Shown: positions 5,901 to 12,367, counted from the first letter of the stretch. The stretch: 15,695 nt of DNA from Reyranella sp. (GCA_004296815.1 SCVT01000651.1:1-15695), one strand, 5' to 3'. The notes: generated by a model from the sequence alone, not told the origin. Made by a program: numbers and translations.

Positions 5901-6884
5901 GTGTCCAAGCCGGTCGCCGTCAATCGCCGCCGTTTCGCAACGCTTGCAGGCGCCGCCGCGCTCGCCGCCCCGACGGTTGCGCGCGCCCAGACGAGCTGGA
6001 AGCCCGACAAGCCGATCACGATCTACAACCCGTTCGCCGCCGGGGGCGTCACCGACGTCCACATGCGCCTGCTCGGCGAGATCGTGGGCAAGACGCTCGG
6101 GCAGCAGGTCATCATCGACATCAAGCCGGGCGCTGCCGGCACGCTTGCGCCGGCGATGCTGCTCAACGCCAAGCCCGACGGTCAGACGCTCGCGGTCATG
6201 AGCATCAACACGCTGCGCTATCCGCACTACCAGCAGACGAGCTGGAACCCGCTGACCGACTTCACCTACATCACCGGTCTCTCGGGATACACGATGGGCA
6301 TCGTCGTGCGCTCCGACTCTCCCTGGAAGACGTTCCAGGACATGATCGACGCCGGCAAGAAGGACCCCGACAAGTACAACTACGGCACCTCGGGCGTGGG
6401 CGGCACCGGCCAGCTCATGATGATCGAGGTCGAACAGGCGACCGGCGCCAAGTTCACGCACGTGCCCTACAAGGGCGGCGCGGAGTGGATGCAGGCGCTG
6501 ATGGGCGGCGAGATCCAGTTCATCGCCGACGCCGCGCAATGGGCGCCGTTCGTCGACGACGGCAAGTGCCGCATTCTGGCCTTCGCCACCGAGCAGCGCA
6601 TCCCGCGCTACAAGGACATCCCGACCATGACCGAGCTCGGCGTCAAGGTCGTGGGCCAGAGCCCGTACGGCCTCCTCGGACCGAAGGGCATGCAGCCGGT
6701 GGTCGTCGACACGCTCTACCAGGCCTTCAAGCAGGCCTCGGCCGATCCCAAGGTCACCGAGTATCTCGCGAAGTTCATCCAGGTACCGTGGGACAAGAAT
6801 CCCGCCGAGTTCCGCGCCTTCGCCGAGAAGTACTATGTCGACGTGAAGCCGCTGCTGATCAAGGCGGGCCTCGCCAAGTCCTAG
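5901..6884 (+). CDS. Bug-family tripartite tricarboxylate transporter receptor
   Basis: This encodes 327 residues. The start is a GTG chosen because GGGAGGAAAGCC directly precedes it and because translation then begins with a Tat signal (VNRRRFATLAG at about residues 7-17, Ala-rich core, cleavage near ARAQ). Bug landmarks follow: ITIYNPFAAGGVTDVHMRLL, the DIKPGAAGTLAPAML segment, KPDGQTLAVMS, YNYGTSGVGGTGQLM, and HVPYKGGAEWMQALMGGEIQ. Such receptors capture small organic acids or related solutes in the periplasm. No permease genes are nearby. It heads a tight operon with two Lin0512-family genes (12-bp and 9-bp gaps) and a GST. It differs clearly in sequence from the Bug gene at 2717, so this is not a recent duplication. 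Confidence 0.93.
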   Translation: MSKPVAVNRRRFATLAGAAALAAPTVARAQTSWKPDKPITIYNPFAAGGVTDVHMRLLGEIVGKTLGQQVIIDIKPGAAGTLAPAMLLNAKPDGQTLAVMSINTLRYPHYQQTSWNPLTDFTYITGLSGYTMGIVVRSDSPWKTFQDMIDAGKKDPDKYNYGTSGVGGTGQLMMIEVEQATGAKFTHVPYKGGAEWMQALMGGEIQFIADAAQWAPFVDDGKCRILAFATEQRIPRYKDIPTMTELGVKVVGQSPYGLLGPKGMQPVVVDTLYQAFKQASADPKVTEYLAKFIQVPWDKNPAEFRAFAEKYYVDVKPLLIKAGLAKS

Positions 6885-6896
6885 GGAGAGAAAACC

Positions 6897-7235
6897 ATGG
6901 CGCTGAAGAAGGTGGCCCTCGAGATCGGCATGGGCACCGATATACGCGGCGGCGACTACACCAAGGCCGCCGTCCGCGCGCTCAAGGATGCGCTGTGGCA
7001 CAACTCGCTGACCGTCGCGACGGCGCTCGGGAAGTCGAGCGACGACATGCAGGTCGAGGTCCTGATCGGCGTGCCGAAGCCCGACCAGGTCGACACCAAG
7101 CAGGTGCTGGCGGTGCTGCCGCACGGCACCGGCACGGTGAAGGTCTTCGAGGGCGGGCTGGAAATCCCCAACGAAGCCGGCACGGACAAGACGGTGATCG
7201 CGCAGGCGGCCGCCATCGTCCGCCTCGACCTCTAG
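6897..7235 (+). CDS. Lin0512 family protein, first copy
   Basis: This encodes 112 residues, the standard length for the Lin0512 family (named after a Listeria protein; function unknown). Characteristic blocks are LEIGMGTDIRGGDYTKAAVR (residues 8-27), the KDALWHNSL helix, VLIGVPKPDQVD (about 55-66) and LPHGTGTVKVFEGGLEIPNE (about 74-93). The small alternating alpha/beta pattern with no signal peptide suggests a cytoplasmic oligomer. It lies 12 bp after the Bug receptor (ribosome site AGGGAGAG) and 9 bp before a second family member. The invariant Asp, His and Gly residues shared by both copies (GGDYTKAA, LPHG, GGL) are candidates for an active or binding site; that is my inference. Confidence 0.88.
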   Translation: MALKKVALEIGMGTDIRGGDYTKAAVRALKDALWHNSLTVATALGKSSDDMQVEVLIGVPKPDQVDTKQVLAVLPHGTGTVKVFEGGLEIPNEAGTDKTVIAQAAAIVRLDL

Positions 7236-7244
7236 GAGAAATCC

Positions 7245-7589
7245 ATGCCCGCGAAGCGCGTCATCCTCGAGCTCGGCACCGGCAACGACCTGCACGGCGG
7301 CGACTACACCAAGGCCGCCCTGCGCGCGGTGCAGGACGCCCTGCACCATTCGTCGCTCGCCATGATCCGCACGCTCAAGGTCAACCCGAAGACCGACATG
7401 TTCGTCGACGTGACGATCGGCGTACAGCAGCCCGACAAGGTCGACGCCGAGAAGGTGCGGGCCTCGCTGCCGCACGGCATCGTCACGGTGAAGGTGGTGA
7501 AGGGCGGCCTCGACGTCGCCGATCCCGACAACAACGACCCGGCGGTGATCGCGAGCGCCGCCGTCGCGGTCAGCCTCAACCTGCCCTGA
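7245..7589 (+). CDS. Lin0512 family protein, second copy
   Basis: This encodes 114 residues and aligns along its whole length with the preceding gene product, at what looks by eye like a little under half identity. The same blocks occur: LELGTGNDLHGGDYTKAALR, QDALHHSSL, VTIGVQQPDKVD and LPHGIVTVKVVKGGLDVADP. The tandem copies are too diverged to be a recent duplication, yet conserve the same core, which fits two subunits of a heteromeric complex. AGGAGAAATCC precedes the ATG. The GST gene follows after 13 bp. As with its partner, the biochemical activity is unknown. Operon membership suggests a role in handling whatever the upstream Bug receptor imports. Confidence 0.88.
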   Translation: MPAKRVILELGTGNDLHGGDYTKAALRAVQDALHHSSLAMIRTLKVNPKTDMFVDVTIGVQQPDKVDAEKVRASLPHGIVTVKVVKGGLDVADPDNNDPAVIASAAVAVSLNLP

Positions 7590-7602
7590 GGGAGGGCGCG
7601 CC

Positions 7603-8385
7603 ATGCATCTCTACGAACATCCGCTCTCGTCCTACGCCCAGAAGGTAAAGATCGCACTGCGCGAGAAGGGCCTCCAGTTCACGGTCGAGACGCCGGCGGG
7701 CCTGGGCCTCGGCACCGCGGGCGGCCCCTTCGCCGAAGCGAGCCCGCGCAACGAGATACCGACGCTGATCGACGGTGAGGCGCGCATCTTCGATTCGACG
7801 ATCATCCTGGAATATCTCGAGGACAAGTACCCTTCGCCCGCCCTGCTGCCGCGCGATCCGGCAGCGCGCGCCGAGGCGCGCATGATCGAGGATCTCTGCG
7901 ACACGCTCTACGAGGCGGTGAACTGGGGCCTGAGCGAGATCCGCTGGTTCAAGCGCGCCGAAGGCGAGCAAGCGGAGAAGATGACGGCGACGGCCGCGCG
8001 CCAGACCGTCGAGTTGCAGCAGTGGCTGGCCGGCAAGCTCGGCGACAAGCCGTGGTTCAACGGTGACAGTTTCGGCTGGGCCGACCTCAGCGTGGCGCCC
8101 TACCTCAACCGCTCCTTCCACTACGGGCTGGGCACGCCGGCCGGCGCGTCGCTCACGCGCTGGCGCGACCGCCTGCGCGAGCGGCCGGCGGTGGCGGCGA
8201 CCTTCAAGGAGTTCGAGGCCGCGACCGCGGGCATGTCGGCGGCGGCCGAACGGATCGCGTCAGGCCAGATCCGGCGCGAGTATCGCGATCATCGGCTGGA
8301 ATGGATGATGAAGTCGGGCGGCATCCAGATCGTTCTCGACGGGCTCGCCAAGAACAATATCCGGTTCACCTGGCCCCTCGGCTGA
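7603..8385 (+). CDS. Glutathione S-transferase family protein
   Basis: This encodes 260 residues. The N-terminal thioredoxin-like domain (1-78) shows LYEHPLSSYAQKVKIALREK (residues 3-22, with Ser9/Ser10 at the usual catalytic position), the cis-Pro loop NEIPTL (50-55) and the glutathione-binding DSTIILEYLEDKYP (64-77). An all-helical C-terminal domain follows and contains WFNGDSFGWADLSVAPYL, the usual N-capping region. The tail beyond about residue 205 is longer than in most GSTs (220-230 residues in total) and ends in KNNIRFTWPLG. Family members conjugate or reduce substrates with glutathione in the cytoplasm. It is the last gene of the Bug/Lin0512 operon. AGGGAGGGCGCGCC precedes the start. 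The substrate is unknown. Confidence 0.92.
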   Translation: MHLYEHPLSSYAQKVKIALREKGLQFTVETPAGLGLGTAGGPFAEASPRNEIPTLIDGEARIFDSTIILEYLEDKYPSPALLPRDPAARAEARMIEDLCDTLYEAVNWGLSEIRWFKRAEGEQAEKMTATAARQTVELQQWLAGKLGDKPWFNGDSFGWADLSVAPYLNRSFHYGLGTPAGASLTRWRDRLRERPAVAATFKEFEAATAGMSAAAERIASGQIRREYRDHRLEWMMKSGGIQIVLDGLAKNNIRFTWPLG

Positions 8386-8390
8386 GGGGC
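8373..8390. terminator. Weak bidirectional hairpin at convergent gene ends
   Basis: GCCCCTC (8373-8379) pairs perfectly with GAGGGGC (8384-8390) around GGCT and spans the GST stop codon. The GST gene and the small membrane-protein gene converge here with only 14 bp between their stops. There is no T-tract on either strand, so termination strength is doubtful. Confidence 0.35.
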
Positions 8391-8399
8391 GGACTGCAC

Positions 8400-8621
8400 C
8401 TAAGCGGCGCGGCGGCCCATGAACAGGAAGGCCGCGCCCGCCACCACGGCGATCACGCCGGCGATGGTTGGGATCGGGATCGAGCGCTGCTCGTCGGCCG
8501 TGACCTTGATCGGCCCCGCATCGATGATCGTCTTGCGCTCGGTGAACGAGATGTTGTCGATCGCCAGGCCGGCAATGCCGATCGCGATCAGCAGGACGCC
8601 AAAAATCGCCATCGGCTTCAT
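8400..8621 (-). CDS. Small two-helix membrane protein (DUF3185-like)
   Basis: This encodes 73 residues from an ATG at 8621, with GGGAG 8 bases upstream. The frame can be extended five codons to a TTG, but that would put the ribosome site inside the gene. It has two hydrophobic helices, at residues about 3-22 (MAIFGVLLIAIGIAGLA) and about 50-68 (TIAGVIAVVAGAAFLFMG), with a polar loop containing FTERKTIIDAGPIKVTADEQ between them. The layout and the GVLLIAIGI start resemble the small DUF3185 family, which has no known function. It lies 62 bp downstream of the selenoprotein gene on the same strand and could be co-transcribed with it, but the spacing does not force that reading. Confidence 0.75.
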   Translation of the reverse strand: MKPMAIFGVLLIAIGIAGLAIDNISFTERKTIIDAGPIKVTADEQRSIPIPTIAGVIAVVAGAAFLFMGRRAA

Positions 8622-8683
8622 GTCCGGATCTCCCAAATTCTAGCTCTGGGCCGGTCAACGCCGCGATGCCGCCAAGGTTCCGT

Positions 8684-9208
8684 TCAGGAGCGAACCAACA
8701 TGGCCAGCCCCTGCTCGATCGCCGTGCGCGCCATGGCACGCAGCTCGTCGTCGGTGGCGCTGCTGACCGGATGGCCGATCTGGGCGAAGCGGTAGTCCGG
8801 CATGCCGAGCACGCGGCACATCATCTCGGCCGCGCTCGCGAACCGCGTCGTCATCACGCTGAAGGCGGGAACCTGGAGACGTTCAGCAGTCACTGAGTCG
8901 TGCAAACTGCACGATGAGCAGCTTCCTCAATCTCCCAAGCCTGAGACGACGGCATGCCAGTTCTTGATCTCGGCCACGATGTGGGGATCGGCTGGCGCGC
9001 TGTAGTTCGACTTGGTGCGGCTTACGACCTGGGCGACGCCGTACTCCTCGCGCAGGATCTGGTCGAGGTGCCTGAAGAAGCCCTTGGTGCCTTCCTTGCC
9101 GTTGGAGATGAAGCCAATCGTCTTGCCCTCGAGCGTGTCGAGGCGCGGCGCAAGCTGGCCGACGGGCGGTGCCTTCTCCGGCGTGGGATCGAGGACCTGA
9201 AAGCTCAT
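8684..9208 (-). CDS. UGSC-family selenoprotein, in-frame TGA read as selenocysteine (U94)
   Basis: An ATG at 9208 (purine-rich AGAAGAGAG ahead of it) opens a frame with a TGA at 8929-8927 that continues in the same frame to a TGA stop at 8684. Reading the first TGA as selenocysteine gives 174 residues. Residues 28-37 (GKTIGFISNG) look like the first strand of an alpha/beta fold. Residues 92-104 read GDUGSCSSCSLHD, followed by VTAERLQVPAF. This matches the UGSC/CGSC family, in which a Cys or Sec in this motif is followed by an HD pair, an acidic residue and a Pro. The segment with GMPDYRFAQIGHP is also family-like. U94-G-S-C97 is a UxxC redox motif and Cys100 adds a second CxxC. A hairpin just after the TGA fits a bacterial SECIS. 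Automatic gene calling would give two truncated ORFs (9208-8927 and one starting near 8905). It lies 15 bp after the 351-aa companion gene. The reaction is unknown; a thiol/selenol redox step is inferred. Confidence 0.87.
8898..8914 (-). promoter_or_regulatory. Predicted bacterial SECIS hairpin
   Basis: On the minus strand, TCGTGCA (8914-8908) and TGCACGA (8904-8898) form a perfect 7-bp stem closed by GTT (8907-8905). The loop begins 19 nt after the UGA at 8929-8927. Bacterial SECIS elements usually have a small apical loop with a G in the first or second position, 16-37 nt after the UGA; this one meets both conditions. A looser lower stem is possible between GCTG just after the UGA and CAGT beyond the helix. 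It would recruit SelB with Sec-tRNA. The selenocysteine machinery itself is not in the window. Confidence 0.78.
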
Positions 9209-9223
9209 GGCGTTCTCTCTTCT

Positions 9224-10279
9224 CTACTTATTAGGTGGTTCGCAATCGATGCAAACGCCGAGGGGCAACGTCACGGCATGGCTCTTGTTGCCGAGCCAGG
9301 GCGGGATCACCGCCCCGAAGCCGCCGGCCGGGCCGCCGGCCGCGACGACCAGGAGCTGGTCGGCCGACTCCATCGCGGGATAGACGCTGTCGCCGCGGTC
9401 GCGCACCACGGCGCCCTTGCCGACCTCGGCCCATTCGCGGCGGTGGATGCGGGCGCGCTCGTGGATGAAGGTCGCGATGTCGGTCTTGGTCCAGCCCGCC
9501 GCCTGCAGGTGCTCGCGGAGCTGCTTGGGAATGATCAGGGCGTAGTTGCCGGGATGGATCGAGTAGTGGCGCAGGTTGGCACGCATCTCGGCCGCGAAGG
9601 TCTCGAGGATCTCCTCCGGCTTCGTCGTCCACTCGTTCATGAGCTGGCGCGGCGCGCCTGCCGCCATCACCGTCACCGACGAGGCGCCCTTCGGCACGCC
9701 GCGCTGCTCGGCGAGCGGCAGCCAGGTCGTATCTTCCTCGTCCTCGGCGACGCAGTAGCTGAACTTGCCGGGATGGCCGAGCGTCGAGCGGTCGATGGCG
9801 CCCGGCCGCACGTCCATCAGGTTGATCAGGCAAAGCCGGATGGCGCGGCCGATAACGGCGGTCGCGCGGTCGGAGTTGCCGAGTGCATTAAACGTGCCGC
9901 CGGCGCCGAGCTCGAGGCGGATCGGTCCGTTCAGCACGACCAGAACGGCGCAGCCGCCGGTGCTGGCCGTGGCGCCGTGCATCAGGAACTCCTCCTGCAT
10001 CATGGCAGTCCACGCGGCCACGACGACCGGGAAGTGCATGGGCAGGCAGCCCGCCATGACGGCGTTGATCGCGAGCTTTTCGGCGGTGATGGCGAGCCCG
10101 CGCACCGGCTCGATGCCGATGAGCTGGTCCGGCGGCATCATCACCCATTCGAGGCAGGCTTCGACGGCGTCGCGTGTCGGCGGCACGATGGGCAGCCCGT
10201 CGGTCCAGCCGTTGGAGTGATAGAGCTCCTGGACGGCGGAGATGCTGTCTTCCTCGTAGATCCTGGAAACGAGCTGCAC
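9224..10279 (-). CDS. Conserved companion protein of the UGSC selenoprotein (351 aa)
   Basis: The start is a GTG at 10279 with a strong GGAGGA five bases ahead. The product has 351 residues, no signal peptide and no clear membrane helix. Notable blocks are GWTDGLPIVPPT at 24-35, a Gly/Thr-rich GATASTGGCAVLVVLNGP, the acidic YCVAEDEEDTTWLPLAEQRG, and a C-terminus ending CIDCEPPNK, which places a CxxC pair (Cys343, Cys346) almost at the end. I have no named family for it. The DGLPIVPPT opening is one I associate with conserved proteins found beside or fused to UGSC-type domains, a recollection I cannot verify here. The selenoprotein gene follows after 15 bp on the same strand, so they are almost certainly one operon and probably one complex. 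The mobile CxxC tail could exchange electrons with the UxxC centre of its neighbour (inference). Confidence 0.8.
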   Translation of the reverse strand: MQLVSRIYEEDSISAVQELYHSNGWTDGLPIVPPTRDAVEACLEWVMMPPDQLIGIEPVRGLAITAEKLAINAVMAGCLPMHFPVVVAAWTAMMQEEFLMHGATASTGGCAVLVVLNGPIRLELGAGGTFNALGNSDRATAVIGRAIRLCLINLMDVRPGAIDRSTLGHPGKFSYCVAEDEEDTTWLPLAEQRGVPKGASSVTVMAAGAPRQLMNEWTTKPEEILETFAAEMRANLRHYSIHPGNYALIIPKQLREHLQAAGWTKTDIATFIHERARIHRREWAEVGKGAVVRDRGDSVYPAMESADQLLVVAAGGPAGGFGAVIPPWLGNKSHAVTLPLGVCIDCEPPNK

Positions 10280-10296
10280 GATTTCCTCCGCGGGAC

Positions 10297-10324
10297 AGGA
10301 TAGTCCCCTTCGCCACTATGCCAA
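10297..10324 (-). promoter_or_regulatory. Candidate sigma-70 promoter of the UGSC operon
   Basis: The minus strand reads TTGGCA (10324-10319, 5/6 to TTGACA), 16 bases, then TATCCT (10302-10297, 4/6 to TATAAT). Transcription would start near 10290, leaving only about ten bases of leader before the GTG at 10279, so the ribosome site would be at the very 5' end. The LysR-type palindrome lies upstream, centred near -65 relative to this start. The pattern is consistent but not proof. Confidence 0.42.
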
Positions 10325-10342
10325 GATCAACCTGATAGACAG

Positions 10343-10367
10343 GATTGTTGCACGAACTGCATCAATC
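10343..10367. promoter_or_regulatory. LysR-type operator (25-bp inverted repeat with T-N11-A core)
   Basis: The arms GATTGTTGCA (10343-10352) and TGCATCAATC (10358-10367) are inverted repeats matching at 9 of 10 positions around a CGAAC spacer. The inner TGCA-N5-TGCA is a T-N11-A palindrome, the LysR-family recognition pattern. It lies between the LysR gene and the selenoprotein operon, overlapping the last codon and stop of lysR (10362-10364), 64-88 bases ahead of the companion's GTG. LysR proteins usually bind such a site near -65 and activate when a small-molecule ligand is present. Confidence 0.72.
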
Positions 10368-11276
10368 GGACTTGGGCCACTCGCGGCGCAGCAACGCCAT
10401 GAAGCCCGAGGCCACCGGCGTGGGTTCCCGCTCGCGCAAGGAGATCAGGCCGAGGCGGCGAACCAGGCGGGGCTCGGCGAGCGGAATGAAACGCAGGCCA
10501 CTCACCAGCGGCCCGCGCGTGGCGCCGCCCGGCACGACGCCGACCCCGACGCCCGCCCCCACCAGTGCGAGCAGGGTCGCGATCTGGTTCACGACCACGA
10601 GCTGGCGAAGCTGCAGCCCGGCCGTGACCGCCGCGGCGTCGATGGTGCGACGGGTGCGCGATTCGGTCGGCAGGGCCACGATCGGATGCTCGGCGAGCTC
10701 CGCGAGCGCGACCGTGCGGCGGCTGGCGAGCTTGTGGCGGGCCGGCACGACGGCGTGGAAGGTCTCGCGGCCGAGTGCCGTACCGACCGCGAAGTCCGGC
10801 AGCTCGTCGACATAGCTGATGCCGAAATCGGCAACGCCGCTCCGCACATCGTCGAGGATCGAGGCATAGACGCCTTCGCGCACGTGGATCTCCACGCCCG
10901 GCCGGTCGCCGCGATAGGCCGCTATCATGTGCGGCAATCGACCGACCGCCACCGACATCACGCAGGAGATCACCACCAGACCGCGGCGCTCCTGCGCCAC
11001 CTCGCGCACGCTCTGCACCGTGATGCCGAGGTCGTTCAGCATGCGCTCGGCGACGGCGGCGAACTCGCGGCCGGCCGCCGTGATCTGGACTCGCCGCGTG
11101 CTGCGCTCGAAGAGACGCACGCCGAGCTGGCTCTCCAGCCGCTTCAGCATGCGGGTGAGCGTCGGCTGGGAGATCCTGAGCCGTGCTGCCGCCGCGACGA
11201 AGCTGCCGTACTCGGCCAGTGCCAGCACCGCCTCGAGCTGGCGGGCGCCGACATCGGGCAGCGCGACGCGTGGCAT
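10362..11276 (-). CDS. LysR-family transcriptional regulator
   Basis: This encodes 304 residues, standard for the family. The N-terminal winged helix-turn-helix (about residues 10-70) reads GARQLEAVLALAEYGSFVAA, then a segment with ISQPTLTRMLKRLESQLGVRLFERSTRRV, the classic LysR pattern. A linker helix follows, then a periplasmic-binding-protein-like effector domain (about 95-295) with the usual DFGISYVDELPDF and a hinge near ALVGAGVGVGVVPGG. It should be a ligand-responsive, DNA-binding tetramer. It lies 11 bp after the flavin monooxygenase stop, so the two are probably co-transcribed; no clear ribosome site precedes its ATG. Its own 3' end carries an inverted repeat of LysR-operator type, so the likely target is the downstream companion/selenoprotein pair. 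The ligand is unknown. Confidence 0.93.
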   Translation of the reverse strand: MPRVALPDVGARQLEAVLALAEYGSFVAAAARLRISQPTLTRMLKRLESQLGVRLFERSTRRVQITAAGREFAAVAERMLNDLGITVQSVREVAQERRGLVVISCVMSVAVGRLPHMIAAYRGDRPGVEIHVREGVYASILDDVRSGVADFGISYVDELPDFAVGTALGRETFHAVVPARHKLASRRTVALAELAEHPIVALPTESRTRRTIDAAAVTAGLQLRQLVVVNQIATLLALVGAGVGVGVVPGGATRGPLVSGLRFIPLAEPRLVRRLGLISLREREPTPVASGFMALLRREWPKSD

Positions 11277-11287
11277 CTAGCGGACCA

Positions 11288-12367
11288 TCAGGCCGCGAGC
11301 ATGCGTTCGCGATTGCGCTCGCGCAGGATCGGCATCACCCATTTGCCGAAGCGCTCGGCCTCCTCGTCGTGCAGGTAACCCGACAGGCAGAAGGAGTGGC
11401 AGCCGAGGTCGATGAATTTCTGCAGCGTATCGGCGCACTGCTCGGGATCACCGACCACCGCGATGCCGGCGCCCGGCCGCACCTGCGTGATGCCGGTCCA
11501 CAGATGCGGCTCGATGGTCTCGCCGATCGCCGCCAGCTCGCGCACACGGCGGTTCGCCTCGGACGTCGCGAAATGCTCCTTCACGAACTGCTTCTGGCCC
11601 TCGGTCGCGTGCGCCACGAGGCCATGCGCGAACTCCCAGGCTTCCTTCTCGGTCGGCCGGCACACGACCTGCAGGCGCATGCCGAAGCCGATCTCCTTCT
11701 CGCGCCCGTGCGTCGCGGCCATCGCCTTGATCTCCGCCATGTTGGCGCGGATGCGTTCGTAGGTGTCGCCCCAGAACAGATGGACGTCGGAATGCTTGGC
11801 CGAAATCTCCCAGGCCTGCCGGCTGCCGCCGCCGAGGTAGAATTTTGGATAGGGCTTCTGCAGCGGATAGGGCCGGATCTGCGCGCCCTTGAGTTGATGG
11901 AACTTGCCGTCGAAATGGACCGGGCCGCGCGTCGTCCACAGCGCCTTCAGGATCGAGACCTCCTCCTCCATGATCTCGTAGCGCTCTTCCTTGCCCCACT
12001 TGACGCCTTCGGCGGCGTTCTCGGTTTCGCTTTGGCCCGCGATCAGGTTGATGCAGATGCGGCCGCCCGAGAGCTGGTCGAAGGTGCTGATCATCTTGGC
12101 CATCAACACGGGATTGATGTAGCTCGGCCGCGCCGCCACCAGCATGCGCATAGACTTCGAACGGGCCACCATCATGGCGCTCGAGATCCACGCCTCCCAG
12201 CAGGCGGTCTGCACCGGCACCAGCATGTATTCGAAGCCCGCGGCTTCCGCGGCCGTGACGATCTTGTCGAAAAGGTCGAGCGACGGCGCCACCTGGGCGC
12301 TCGCCAGTCCGTAGGCCGTCGTGTCGCCTGCTGTCGGCAGGAACCAGCCGAATTCCAACTTGCGCAT
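11288..12367 (-). CDS. LLM-class flavin-dependent monooxygenase, SsuD-like
   Basis: I start at the ATG at 12367 (MRKLEFGWFLP, with AAGGA nine bases ahead) rather than the longer frame, which reads through the intergenic region. The product has 359 residues, close to the usual SsuD length of about 380. Luciferase-like TIM-barrel landmarks are present: AAEAAGFEYMLVP, SMRMLVAARPSYINPVLMAK, FDQLSGGRICINLIAGQS (phosphate/FMN region), and the FYLGGGSRQAWEISAKHSDV loop. SsuD-type enzymes use reduced FMN and oxygen to cleave alkanesulfonates to aldehydes and sulfite; others of the class oxidise nitriles, thiocarbamates or amines. No flavin reductase or sulfonate transporter lies in the window, so the substrate is open. 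It heads the minus-strand gene line leading into lysR. Confidence 0.92.
   Translation of the reverse strand: MRKLEFGWFLPTAGDTTAYGLASAQVAPSLDLFDKIVTAAEAAGFEYMLVPVQTACWEAWISSAMMVARSKSMRMLVAARPSYINPVLMAKMISTFDQLSGGRICINLIAGQSETENAAEGVKWGKEERYEIMEEEVSILKALWTTRGPVHFDGKFHQLKGAQIRPYPLQKPYPKFYLGGGSRQAWEISAKHSDVHLFWGDTYERIRANMAEIKAMAATHGREKEIGFGMRLQVVCRPTEKEAWEFAHGLVAHATEGQKQFVKEHFATSEANRRVRELAAIGETIEPHLWTGITQVRPGAGIAVVGDPEQCADTLQKFIDLGCHSFCLSGYLHDEEAERFGKWVMPILRERNRERMLAA

Noticed and set aside
5706..7604. A 632-residue minus-strand open frame
   Set aside because: It lies opposite the Bug receptor and Lin0512 genes, is full of Arg/His/Asp shadow-frame repeats, and has no recognisable domain. High GC keeps it open by chance.
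8684..8905. A separate small gene starting at the TTG/Met near 8905, after the TGA
   Set aside because: It is in the same frame as the upstream ORF, has no ribosome site, and its translation completes the UGSC family motif. It is the C-terminal part of the selenoprotein.
8898..10367. Similarity between the SECIS hairpin (TGCA-GTT-TGCA) and the LysR operator core (TGCA-N5-TGCA), suggesting LysR binds inside the selenoprotein gene
   Set aside because: The spacers differ (3 against 5 bp) and the outer arms GATTG/CAATC are absent at the hairpin, so this is most likely chance.
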